A stretch of DNA of 44,620 nucleotides, from NCBI GenBank assembly GCA_018365895.1, contig JAGZJD010000016.1, positions 1 through 44,620 of the forward strand. The letters are read 5' to 3'. Under the pieces are notes generated by a model, which worked only from the letters and a program-made list of their open reading frames with translations, had not been told where the DNA came from and did no database searches. This stretch comes from Lachnospiraceae bacterium. GTDB lineage: Bacteria; Bacillota_A; Clostridia; Lachnospirales; Lachnospiraceae. The position numbers were made by a program, and so were the translations under genes. Of the stretch, positions 8,377 to 16,062 are shown piece by piece (the first letter of the stretch is position 1; each line of letters starts with the position of its first letter).

Positions 8377-8868
8377 ATGCGTGCAGCGATTATTACAGCA
8401 AGTACGAAAGGATATCAGAACCTCCGGGAAGATTTAAGTGGTCCGGAGATTAAAAAATTATTGATGGAAGCTGGATTTCAGGTAGTTTCTGCAAAGATTT
8501 TACCGGATGACAGAAATATGCTGGGAGAAGAAATGCGCCGAATTGCGGATGAAGGATTGGCTGAATTACTTTTGACAACGGGAGGAACTGGATTTGCGCC
8601 AAGTGATGTAACACCGGAGGCGACAGAAGATGTGGCAGAGAAGCTGGTTCCGGGTATTCCGGAGGCAATGCGTTATTACAGTATGCAGTTTACAAAACGA
8701 GCTATGTTAAGCAGAGCACAGGCAGGAATTCGCAAACAGACATTGATTATTAATCTTCCAGGTAGTCCGAAAGCTGTCAGAGAGTGTTTAGAGTATATTT
8801 TGCCGGAGCTTATCCATGGAATTCAGATTATGACAGGAGAGACAGGAGAATGTGCGAGAACAAATTAA
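8377..8868 (+). CDS. MogA/MoaB-like molybdopterin adenylyltransferase
   Basis: 163 residues, normal for the MogA/MoaB family, which adenylylates molybdopterin before molybdenum insertion. The diagnostic TTGGTGFAPSDVTPEAT run lies near residues 67-83 and INLPGSPKAVRE near 125. It has no MoeA domain. It begins 6 bases after the MocA-YqeC fusion and overlaps the XdhC-family gene by 19 bases, so it belongs to the same operon. MogA and MoaB cannot be separated reliably by eye. Confidence 0.9.
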   Translation: MRAAIITASTKGYQNLREDLSGPEIKKLLMEAGFQVVSAKILPDDRNMLGEEMRRIADEGLAELLLTTGGTGFAPSDVTPEATEDVAEKLVPGIPEAMRYYSMQFTKRAMLSRAQAGIRKQTLIINLPGSPKAVRECLEYILPELIHGIQIMTGETGECARTN

Positions 8869-9788
8869 CAATTTCGGGAGAAACCGAAGTTCGGGAAAAT
8901 GATTACCGGAAGATGGCGGCGCATCTGCAGGAACATTGCTGTGTATGCAGGCAGGTACAGTTACCGGATAAGACAAGTTATCGCGAGATACTTTGCAATA
9001 CACCGGTGCTTGTAATTCTTGGAGGAGGGCATATCGCTCTTTTTCTTGCTAAGCTTGGAAAAATGATCGGTTACAGGATTATTGTAGTAGATGACCGACC
9101 GGATTTTGCGTCTCAGGAACGTTTTCCGGAGGCAGATCAGTTGATTTGTTTACCGTTTCTGCAAGTATTTGAAAAAGAATTATTGCCGGAGTATGCTTCG
9201 TATGTAATTGTCACAAGAGGGCATGAAAACGATTATGTATGCCTGCGCGAAGTGCTGTACAGGACCTATTCCTATGTGGGAATGATCGGAAGTAGCAGTA
9301 AAGTAGCATTTACGAGAAAAAGATTGTTGGAAGATGGATTTACAGAGGAAGTATTAAGTGAAATACATGCTCCGATTGGGTTAGATATTGGAGCTCAGAC
9401 ACCGGAAGAAATTGCGGTAAGTATTACTGCGGAACTAATTCAGGAACGGGCCGGTGTTCAGCAGGCGATGGTTGTGCCGGAAATATTAGAATGGTTAAAA
9501 ACAAAAAAAGAAGCAATGATGATGGTAACATTAATTGAGAAAAAAGGTTCTGCACCGCGAGGAGTCGGCTCAAGACTGCTTGTTTGTCAGGATGGAAGCT
9601 GTGCCGGAACAATTGGCGGGGGTGCAGTAGAATATTTGGCACAGAAACACGCGCGGAAACTTTTGAAAGAAAAGGAAGAACTAGATGTGAGACATTATGA
9701 TCTTTCTTCACAAGCAGCAGAAGCCGGAATGGTCTGCGGAGGAAATGTCCGTGTATTATTTGAACGTGTAGAAGCTGTGTTGGATTAA
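8850..9788 (+). CDS. XdhC/CoxI-family hydroxylase maturation protein with reversed domain order
   Basis: 312 residues. XdhC proteins bind and protect the molybdenum cofactor, help sulfurate it and load it into XDH-type apoenzymes. Here the Rossmann domain comes first (VILGGGHIALFLAKLG, residues 55-70; later YVGMIGSSSK), and the CoxI domain follows, with KGSAPRGVGSRLLV near 232-245, GTIGGGAVE at 253-261 and MVCGGNV at 294-300. In the usual XdhC (E. coli, Bacillus PucA) the CoxI domain is N-terminal. ATG 8850 was chosen because GACAGGAGA stands immediately before it; the longer frame from 8784 would lie deep inside the preceding gene. Confidence 0.86.
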   Translation: MCENKLTISGETEVRENDYRKMAAHLQEHCCVCRQVQLPDKTSYREILCNTPVLVILGGGHIALFLAKLGKMIGYRIIVVDDRPDFASQERFPEADQLICLPFLQVFEKELLPEYASYVIVTRGHENDYVCLREVLYRTYSYVGMIGSSSKVAFTRKRLLEDGFTEEVLSEIHAPIGLDIGAQTPEEIAVSITAELIQERAGVQQAMVVPEILEWLKTKKEAMMMVTLIEKKGSAPRGVGSRLLVCQDGSCAGTIGGGAVEYLAQKHARKLLKEKEELDVRHYDLSSQAAEAGMVCGGNVRVLFERVEAVLD

Positions 9789-9836
9789 AATTAACAAAGG
9801 CAGATTAAATTTGTTTTTCAACTTTATCAGAGCAAA

Positions 9837-9872
9837 GAAAAAGTACTGTGAATCAGAACACAGTACTTTTTT
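9837..9872. terminator. Bidirectional terminator between the hydroxylase cluster and ridA
   Basis: AGTACTGTG (9842-9850) and CACAGTACT (9859-9867) form a perfect stem, with A's before and six T's around 9867-9872. It separates the convergent XdhC-family gene and ridA. Confidence 0.85.
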
Positions 9873-9890
9873 GATACGTTCAGAATAATG

Positions 9891-10268
9891 CTATGCTAAA
9901 GCTACAATAACCTCTACTTCGCAGAGAACATTCTTTGGAAGTGTTTTTACAGCAACACAAGAGCGAGCCGGTTTGCCTGTGAAGTATTTGCCGTAAATTT
10001 CATTAAATGCTGCAAAATCACCCATATCAGCGAGGAAACAAGTTGTTTTCATAACATCTGTGAATTTTGCGCCTGCTTCTTCAAGAACTGCTTCGATATT
10101 TTTCATGACCTGTTCAGCCTGCTCTTCGATCGTTGTACCGGCAATTTCGCCTGTAGCCGGATCGATCGGAATCTGTCCGGAAGAAATCATAAGGTTTCCG
10201 AATACCATTGCCTGAGAATATGGTCCGATTGCTGCCGGAGCTTTGTCTGTACTGATTACTTTTAACAT
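9891..10268 (-). CDS. ridA: RidA family enamine/imine deaminase
   Basis: 125 residues, exactly the family size. RidA hydrolyses reactive 2-aminoacrylate and related imines released by PLP enzymes, forming a cytosolic trimer. The sequence has the typical start with TDKAPAAIGPYSQA, SSGQIPIDPATGEI near residue 31, and the C-terminal ARSCVAVKTLPKNVLCEVEVIA-like strand, whose Arg near 105 and Glu near 118 are substrate contacts in the family. AGGAGG lies just upstream of the ATG. The gene is inserted in reverse between two parts of the molybdenum/selenium block and is divergent from yqeB, so a common regulator is possible. Confidence 0.95.
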   Translation of the reverse strand: MLKVISTDKAPAAIGPYSQAMVFGNLMISSGQIPIDPATGEIAGTTIEEQAEQVMKNIEAVLEEAGAKFTDVMKTTCFLADMGDFAAFNEIYGKYFTGKPARSCVAVKTLPKNVLCEVEVIVALA

Positions 10269-10307
10269 GATAAAAATCCTCCTTTAATCTTGTTCATCTT
10301 AGTTATC

Positions 10308-10336
10308 ATGATAGCACTTTTGAAAGGAATTCTCAA
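10308..10336 (-). promoter_or_regulatory. ridA promoter
   Basis: Minus-strand TTGAGA (10331-10336) and TATCAT (10308-10313), spacer 17 bases, about 40 bases upstream of the ridA ATG. Confidence 0.65.
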
Positions 10337-10372
10337 TAAAAAATATTCAGAATATGAATTTTTTCTTATCGA

Positions 10373-10401
10373 ATGACTTTTTTATCGCGGCATGATATAA
10401 T
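10373..10401 (+). promoter_or_regulatory. yqeB-moaC-moaA operon promoter
   Basis: ATGACT (10373-10378), a 17-base spacer, and TATAAT (10396-10401) preceded by TGA, which gives an extended -10. Transcription would begin near 10408, making an ATG at 10410 nearly leaderless and favouring the yqeB start at 10434. Confidence 0.68.
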
Positions 10402-10433
10402 CGAAACAAATGTGTGAAAGGGAAGAAAAGGAA

Positions 10434-11267
10434 ATGAGGATATTGATAAAAGGTGCGGGAGATCTTGCAAGTGGAATTGCAGTCCGATTATTTTCGTGCG
10501 GATTTCAAGTAATTATGACAGAGCTCCCAAAGCCGACCGCTGTCCGGCATCAGGCGGCGTTTTCAAGAGCAGTGTACGAGGAAGACAAAAAGGCGGTTTT
10601 AGAAGGGATTACGGCTAGAGTAGTGGCCCCTGGAAAAGAAGCTGTAGAAGAGGTATTTAGCTTGGGGGAGATTCCGGTGATTATCGATCCGGAAGCAAAA
10701 CTTGTAGAAAAGTATTGTCCGGATGTAATCGTAGATGCGATTCTTGCAAAAAAAAATCTTGGTACTCGTATCACAGATGCGCCGATTGTAATTGGAGTCG
10801 GACCGGGATTTACTGCAGGCGATGATTGTCATTATGTGGTGGAAACAAAACGAGGACATGATCTTGGACGCGTTATTACAAAAGGAAGCGCCCTTCCGAA
10901 CACCGGCATTCCGGGAGAAGTGAGAGGCTATTCAAAAGAACGTCTGATTAGAGCGGAAGTAAACGGTATTTTCTATCCGAAGATGCACATTGGAGATCTT
11001 GTCAAAAAAGGAGATGTGGTGGCAATATCAGGAGGAGTACCTATCCAGGCAAAGATGGGTGGAATGATAAGAGGAATGCTTCCGGATTGTGGTATGTATG
11101 TAAAAAGAGGGATGAAATGTGGAGATATAGATGCCGGATGTACACTGCGCCACTGTTATACAGTATCCGACAAAGCCAGAGCCGTTGGCGGAGGTGTGTT
11201 GGAAGCAATTCTGAGAGGAAAATTTGAGCAAAATAGAGAAAGGAAAGACAGATGGAAGGAAGACTGA
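10434..11267 (+). CDS. yqeB: YqeB (EF2563-type) selenium-dependent molybdenum hydroxylase system protein
   Basis: 277 residues. This family occurs with selenium-dependent molybdenum hydroxylases and is thought, from co-occurrence, to help place labile selenium in them. The N-terminus [19 protein letters not shown] resembles a nucleotide-binding start, followed by the conserved [15 protein letters not shown] and [20 protein letters not shown] segments; the last carries the family's cysteine and histidine. The ATG at 10434 is preferred over 10410 because GGGAAGAAAAGG lies before it and the promoter -10 is only 9 bases from 10410. The end overlaps moaC by 16 bases. Together with the YqeC domain in the fusion protein 3.5 kb upstream, it completes the marker pair for this enzyme class. 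Confidence 0.88.
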   Translation: MRILIKGAGDLASGIAVRLFSCGFQVIMTELPKPTAVRHQAAFSRAVYEEDKKAVLEGITARVVAPGKEAVEEVFSLGEIPVIIDPEAKLVEKYCPDVIVDAILAKKNLGTRITDAPIVIGVGPGFTAGDDCHYVVETKRGHDLGRVITKGSALPNTGIPGEVRGYSKERLIRAEVNGIFYPKMHIGDLVKKGDVVAISGGVPIQAKMGGMIRGMLPDCGMYVKRGMKCGDIDAGCTLRHCYTVSDKARAVGGGVLEAILRGKFEQNRERKDRWKED

Positions 11268-11788
11268 CACATTTTGATCAGAAAGGGAATGCTGTTATGG
11301 TAGATGTAGGCAGCAAAGATATTACCGAACGGACAGCAACGGCATCGGGAGAAATACATGTGAGTCAGGAGATTATCGCTGCAATAAAAGACGGAACATC
11401 GAAAAAAGGAGATGTACTTGGAGTTGCCATAATTGCCGGAATTATGGCAGTAAAGCGGACGTCAGAATTAATTCCGATGTGTCATACGCTGCTAATTGAT
11501 AAGAGCAAGGTGGATTTTGAAATAGAGGAAACGAGAGGAATCATCAAAGCGGTCTGTACTGTGAAAATGCATGGCAGAACAGGTGTAGAGATGGAAGCGC
11601 TGACAGGAGTCAGCGTAGCACTTTTAACAATTTATGATATGTGTAAAGCTATTGATAAGGCAATGGTAATTTCTGAGATCCATCTTGAAACAAAAACCGG
11701 AGGAAAAAGCGGGGATTTTGTATTTCCGAGAACAGGAGAAGCTGGAAAGGAAGACATAAATGAAGGATCAGCACGGGAGAATAATTGA
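11252..11788 (+). CDS. moaC: Cyclic pyranopterin monophosphate synthase MoaC
   Basis: 178 residues, slightly longer than the usual 160 because of a C-terminal tail. With MoaA it converts GTP into cyclic pyranopterin monophosphate, the first step of molybdenum cofactor synthesis. Family marks are [16 protein letters not shown] at the start, MCHTLLIDK near residue 75 and [23 protein letters not shown] near residues 110-132, containing the catalytic lysine region. The ATG overlaps the yqeB end by 16 bases and its own end overlaps moaA by 29, so yqeB, moaC and moaA are translationally linked. Confidence 0.96.
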   Translation: MEGRLTHFDQKGNAVMVDVGSKDITERTATASGEIHVSQEIIAAIKDGTSKKGDVLGVAIIAGIMAVKRTSELIPMCHTLLIDKSKVDFEIEETRGIIKAVCTVKMHGRTGVEMEALTGVSVALLTIYDMCKAIDKAMVISEIHLETKTGGKSGDFVFPRTGEAGKEDINEGSARENN

Positions 11789-12728
11789 TTATCTTAGAAT
11801 TTCAGTGACAGACAGATGTAATCTGCGCTGTACATATTGTATGCCGGAAAGCGGAATTTGTTGGACACCTCATGAAGAGATTTTAAGCTATGAGGAAATC
11901 ATTCGGATTGTAAAGCAGGCGGCTGTTCTTGGAATCTGCCATATTAAGATTACAGGGGGTGAGCCTCTTGTGAGAGAAGGTGTGGCAGGGCTTATAAAAG
12001 AACTGAAAAAGCTTACGGGAATTCAGACAGTTACATTGACAACAAACGGCATTTTGCTCCCTCGCTATATTAGCGATTTGGCAGAAGCAGGAATTGATGG
12101 AATCAATATCAGTCTTGATACACTTGACGGAGAAGCTTACCACCGTATTACACGCATTGGGCATGTGGAAGATGTACTTAGAGGAATTCAAACTGTTCTT
12201 GCATATCCAAACATTTCTGTTAAAATAAATAGTGTATTGGAAGAAACAAACTGGCAGCATACGGCAGTGGCGTTAGCAGCGATTGCGAAACGAGCGCCAG
12301 TGCATGTCAGATTTATTGAGAGAATGCCGCTGTCGGTTAATGAAATCTGCAAAGAAAGTCAGCAGCAGATGGTTGCAGCAGTACTGGAACAGGTTTATGG
12401 TAAGATGGAACGATATGAAAAGACTCTTGGATATGGGCCAGGAGTGTATTATAGTTTTTCCGGATTTTGCGGTAAGATAGGTTTTATCAGCGCTGTCAGT
12501 CACAAATTTTGTGACAGATGTAATCGTATTCGCCTGACTTCGGAAGGAAAACTAAGACTTTGTCTTCAGTCGCAGAATGGAATGGATCTAAAGTATTACC
12601 TGAGAAAAGGGTGTACTGACGAGGAACTTTTGGATCTCCTTATAAAAGGAATACGACAGAAGCCGAAAGAGCATCATTTTCAACAAGAGAATATTCAATC
12701 AGCTGCTATGGCGAAGATTGGCGGCTAG
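11760..12728 (+). CDS. moaA: GTP 3',8-cyclase MoaA
   Basis: 322 residues, the expected length. It is a radical SAM enzyme that makes 3',8-cyclo-GTP for molybdenum cofactor synthesis. The N-terminal [4Fe-4S] site is C20, C24, C27 (CNLRCTYC) and the C-terminal site is CDRCNR with a third Cys 13 residues later in LRLCL. The protein ends in IGG; the double-glycine tail is a known functional part of MoaA. GGEPLVR near residue 71 binds SAM. The genes for molybdopterin synthase (moaD, moaE) and moeA are not in the window. Confidence 0.97.
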   Translation: MKDQHGRIIDYLRISVTDRCNLRCTYCMPESGICWTPHEEILSYEEIIRIVKQAAVLGICHIKITGGEPLVREGVAGLIKELKKLTGIQTVTLTTNGILLPRYISDLAEAGIDGINISLDTLDGEAYHRITRIGHVEDVLRGIQTVLAYPNISVKINSVLEETNWQHTAVALAAIAKRAPVHVRFIERMPLSVNEICKESQQQMVAAVLEQVYGKMERYEKTLGYGPGVYYSFSGFCGKIGFISAVSHKFCDRCNRIRLTSEGKLRLCLQSQNGMDLKYYLRKGCTDEELLDLLIKGIRQKPKEHHFQQENIQSAAMAKIGG

Positions 12729-12745
12729 AAAAATGGAGTATAGAG

Positions 12746-13183
12746 ATGGGAATCGTAAAAGCAGTTTGTATCAGTAAAGAAAAAGGAACACAAAAGCAGG
12801 ACAAAAAGACAGCAGAATTTCTTGAGGATTGGGGGATAAAAGGAGATGCCCATGCAGGAAAATGGCATCGCCAGGTCAGTTTATTATCCTATGAAAAGAT
12901 AGAAGAATTTCGAAATAGAGGTGCAGAAGTTGAGTTTGGCGCATTTGGAGAAAACATTGTTGTGGAAGGGTATGATTTTAAAAATCTTCCAATCGGAAGC
13001 CGCTTTCAATGCAATGAGGTTCTTCTTGAGATGACCCAGATTGGGAAAGAATGTCACCATGGCTGCGAGATTTTTCAGAAGATGGGAGACTGCATTATGC
13101 CAAGGGAAGGCGTATTTTGTGTTGTGCTCCACGGAGGAATTATTTCTGCAGGTGATAGTTTTACACTTGTGGAGGGAGAATAG
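12746..13183 (+). CDS. MOSC domain protein
   Basis: 145 residues made of one MOSC domain, the C-terminal module of molybdenum cofactor sulfurases. The conserved run GDAHAGKWHRQVSLLSYE lies near residues 34-51, FGENIVVEG near 66, and the Cys-bearing GKECHHGCEIFQKMGDCIMPREG near 92-114 provides the conserved cysteine. Stand-alone MOSC proteins of this size often sit with moa genes in clostridia. Plausible roles are delivering sulfur, or possibly selenium, to the cofactor; neither can be shown from sequence. It follows moaA by 17 bases and abuts the next gene directly. Confidence 0.9.
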   Translation: MGIVKAVCISKEKGTQKQDKKTAEFLEDWGIKGDAHAGKWHRQVSLLSYEKIEEFRNRGAEVEFGAFGENIVVEGYDFKNLPIGSRFQCNEVLLEMTQIGKECHHGCEIFQKMGDCIMPREGVFCVVLHGGIISAGDSFTLVEGE

Positions 13184-13696
13184 ATGCAGGAAACACCGTA
13201 TTTTCCGCTGTTTATAAATCTTGAGGGAAAGAAAATTGTAGTGTTCGGTGCCGGGAAGATTGCGCTTCGCAGGGTTCGGACATTACAATTTTTTCATACA
13301 GAAATAACTGTAATTGCAAGAGAAATTCCGGATGATCTTCAGGAAGATTGGGAGATGCTGTGCCGGAACGGGAATCTTCGGATTCGCAAGAAAGCTTTTG
13401 AAGAAGAGGATCTGGCGGAAAACTGGTTTTTTGTGTTGGCAGCTACAGATAATTTGGAAGTAAATGAGAAGATTGTGCGTCTTTGTAAAAGGAGAAATGT
13501 GCTAGTCAATAATGCGTCCAATGTATCTATGTGTGATTTTTATTTTCCGGCAATAGCATCTTCAGAAGAAGTGGTAGTAGGAATAACCGGCAATGGAAGA
13601 AATCATAGAGATGTGGCTGAAAAAGCGGCAATGATACGAAAATGTTTGGAGAAAGTGGATGAAAAAAATAATCAGAATCGGCAGCAGAGAGAGTAA
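13184..13696 (+). CDS. Precorrin-2 dehydrogenase (SirC/CysG N-terminal type)
   Basis: 170 residues. It should oxidise precorrin-2 to sirohydrochlorin with NAD+, on the way to siroheme or anaerobic cobalamin. The N-terminal Rossmann motif is VFGAGKIALRRV near residues 20-31, with DNLEVNEKI and VNNASNVSMCDFYFPA near 87-125 as the usual CysG-domain signatures. It is shorter than Met8/CysG proteins and lacks most of the C-terminal dimerisation domain that holds ferrochelatase residues, so a separate chelatase may be needed. It starts on the base after the MOSC stop codon and overlaps hemC by 38 bases. Confidence 0.9.
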   Translation: MQETPYFPLFINLEGKKIVVFGAGKIALRRVRTLQFFHTEITVIAREIPDDLQEDWEMLCRNGNLRIRKKAFEEEDLAENWFFVLAATDNLEVNEKIVRLCKRRNVLVNNASNVSMCDFYFPAIASSEEVVVGITGNGRNHRDVAEKAAMIRKCLEKVDEKNNQNRQQRE

Positions 13697-14540
13697 ACTG
13701 GCTGTCGCACAATCAGAAATCGTTATACAGCAATTAAAGCGCTGTCATCCAGAGCATGTCTATGAACTGGTGACGATGAAAACAACTGGAGATATGATAT
13801 TACATAAGACGCTTGATAAGGTGGGAGGAAAGGGACTTTTTGTAAAAGAGCTGGATCGGGCGCTTCTTTCCGGTGAAGTAGATCTGACGGTTCACAGTCT
13901 AAAGGATATGCCGATGGAAATACCGAAAGAACTTCCACTTCTTGCATATGTGAATCGGCAGGATCCGAGAGATGCTCTTGTCCTGCCGGAAGGAACAGGA
14001 CAGTGGGATCAGTCGCTTCCGGTAGGGTGTAGCAGTCTGCGTCGTAAGCTACTTTTAGAGCAGCTTTTTCCTGGGATTACGGTACAATGGATCAGGGGGA
14101 ATGTGCAGACACGGCTTGCAAAGCTTGAAAGTGGTGAGTATGGCGCGCTTGTTCTTGCGGCAGCAGGCTTGAAACGGCTTGGTCTGGAGAACAGGATTGC
14201 AAAATACTTTTCTGTGGAAGAGTTAATTCCGGCAGCAGGGCAGGGTATTTTAGCGGTACAGGGAAGAGAAGAGATGCGGGATTTTACGAGCTGTCTATGG
14301 GATGAAAGACTGGCTCGGATCGCAGAAAGTGAGAGAGCTTTTGTAAAAAAACTGGATGGAGGGTGTTCTTCTCCAGTGGCAGCCTATGCGAAAGAAAGTG
14401 GGCAGGGAATTTGTCTTACAGGGTTATATGCAGAACAAGGTACGAATGAATACCGGATTGGAAAAATTTATGGAAGCTATGAGGATGCAGAAAAGATAGG
14501 AGTCGAACTTGCAGATGAATTGCGAAACAAAAAAAGATAG
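13659..14540 (+). CDS. hemC: Hydroxymethylbilane synthase (porphobilinogen deaminase)
   Basis: 293 residues. It joins four porphobilinogens into hydroxymethylbilane. The N-terminus IRIGSRESKLAVAQ, the active-site loop VHSLKDMP with the catalytic Asp near residue 86, and the dipyrromethane-cofactor cysteine C236 in DGGCSSPVAAYA are all present. A GGAGAAAG ribosome site lies inside the end of the preceding gene. The end overlaps the cobA-hemD fusion by about 26 bases. The neighbouring precorrin-2 gene suggests that the product goes to siroheme or cobalamin and not to heme. Confidence 0.97.
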   Translation: MKKIIRIGSRESKLAVAQSEIVIQQLKRCHPEHVYELVTMKTTGDMILHKTLDKVGGKGLFVKELDRALLSGEVDLTVHSLKDMPMEIPKELPLLAYVNRQDPRDALVLPEGTGQWDQSLPVGCSSLRRKLLLEQLFPGITVQWIRGNVQTRLAKLESGEYGALVLAAAGLKRLGLENRIAKYFSVEELIPAAGQGILAVQGREEMRDFTSCLWDERLARIAESERAFVKKLDGGCSSPVAAYAKESGQGICLTGLYAEQGTNEYRIGKIYGSYEDAEKIGVELADELRNKKR

Positions 14541-16062
14541 ACAGCAGGGAAAGGTATGGCTTGTGGGAGCCGGTCCTTCCGATGTGGAATTGATTACAGT
14601 AAAGGGAAAACGTCTTCTGGAAGAAGCAGATGTGATTGTATTTGACCGGCTTGTTGGACAGGGAATTCTAATGTACGGAAGGGAAGATGCAGAATATATT
14701 GATGTGGGGAAACGTTCTGGACATCATCCGATTCCACAGGAGGAAATTAATGAGATTCTATTGCGAGAGGCAAAATCAGGAAAAAAAGTAGTACGTTTAA
14801 AAGGCGGAGATCCGTTTGTCTTTGGACGGGGGGCAGAAGAGATAGAGTTGCTTTTGAAGGAAGGGATTCCATATGAGATCGTTCCGGGAATTACATCAGC
14901 GATTTCTGTCGCAGCATATGCAGGGATCCCTGTCACACATAGAAATATGGCGTCTTCTCTTCATATTGTAACTGCACATAAAAAGGCAGGAGGAATTGCA
15001 GAAAAGGAATTTGAATCGCTTGTAACTATGGGAGGAACGCTTGTATTTTTAATGGGTGTGACTTCACTTCCGGAAGTGACAGAAGGACTACTAAAAGCGG
15101 GAATGAACCCGAATACACCATCAGCAGTGCTTGAAAAGGGTACAACGGCAGCTCAGCGCAAAGTATGTGCGCCGCTTTCTGAACTTGCAAGTCAGGCAAA
15201 AGAAGAACAGATTACTTCCCCGGCAATCATTCTTGTGGGAGATGTGTGCAGCTTGTCAGAAATGTCCTGGTATGAAAAACGTCCTCTGTCCGGAATGCGG
15301 ATTATTGTGACAAGACCAAGAGAAAGGCAGGGAAGGCTCTCTCGGATGCTAAGAGAAGAGGGAGCTGAGGTATTTGAATTTCCCGCTATAGCAGTGCATC
15401 CGACCCCAAATACTGAGATACTTGAAAAAGCGCTTGCGGAAATAGATACTTATCAGTGGTTTGTACTGACAAGTCCAAGCGGAGCGGAGCAGTGGATGAA
15501 GTTTCTGAGAGAACGAAGAATCGATATGAGAACATTATCTCATTTAAAACTGGCATGCATTGGAGAGGGAACAGCTAGTATTATGGAAACATATGGATGG
15601 TATGCAGATCTCATTCCGGATAGATACGACGGGGTTCATCTTGGCCGGCTTCTGGCAGAAAAGGTGAAAGCCGGGGAAAAAGTGCTGATTGCACGGGCAG
15701 CGCAGGGAAATCCTCAGCTTTTAGAGGAACTGATGCGCGCAGAACAGGTGCAGATTACAGATGCGCCGCTCTACGAGGTTGAAGAAGAGCGTTACGCATA
15801 TATTGATCTTCGGCGAGAATTTTCCTATGAAAGAACCTATGCGATGTTTACAAGCGCTTCTACTGTCCGGGGATTTGTCAATGCAGCAGAGGGGATAGAA
15901 CTCGGACAGGTGCATGCATTTTGCATAGGGAAGCAGACAGAAAAAGCAGCCAGAGCATTTGGTATGAAAACGTTGACTGCAAAGGAAGCAACATTGGAAT
16001 CACTTATCGCATTAGCGAAAAGTGTACAAAAAGGAGAGAACCTATGGGAACAGACATTTTAA
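14515..16062 (+). CDS. cobA-hemD: Uroporphyrinogen-III C-methyltransferase / uroporphyrinogen-III synthase fusion
   Basis: About 515 residues. The N-terminal half (about 12-255) is the SAM-dependent methyltransferase that makes precorrin-2: VWLVGAGPSDVELIT, VRLKGGDPFVFGRG near residue 100, and TSAISVAAYAGIPVTHR. The C-terminal half (about 260-510) is HemD, which cyclises hydroxymethylbilane, with MRIIVTRPRERQ at its start and AMFTSASTVRGF near its end. Hence HemC's product is closed and methylated by one protein. ATG 14515 is 12 bases from AGGAG (14498-14502); a TTG at 14509 with 6-base spacing is an equally good start. It overlaps the next gene by 19 bases. Confidence 0.95.
   Translation: MNCETKKDRQQGKVWLVGAGPSDVELITVKGKRLLEEADVIVFDRLVGQGILMYGREDAEYIDVGKRSGHHPIPQEEINEILLREAKSGKKVVRLKGGDPFVFGRGAEEIELLLKEGIPYEIVPGITSAISVAAYAGIPVTHRNMASSLHIVTAHKKAGGIAEKEFESLVTMGGTLVFLMGVTSLPEVTEGLLKAGMNPNTPSAVLEKGTTAAQRKVCAPLSELASQAKEEQITSPAIILVGDVCSLSEMSWYEKRPLSGMRIIVTRPRERQGRLSRMLREEGAEVFEFPAIAVHPTPNTEILEKALAEIDTYQWFVLTSPSGAEQWMKFLRERRIDMRTLSHLKLACIGEGTASIMETYGWYADLIPDRYDGVHLGRLLAEKVKAGEKVLIARAAQGNPQLLEELMRAEQVQITDAPLYEVEEERYAYIDLRREFSYERTYAMFTSASTVRGFVNAAEGIELGQVHAFCIGKQTEKAARAFGMKTLTAKEATLESLIALAKSVQKGENLWEQTF

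Noticed and set aside
8784..8849. Longer start for the XdhC-family protein
   Set aside because: It lies inside the MogA/MoaB gene and the residues there have no family similarity; ATG 8850 directly follows an AGGAGA site.
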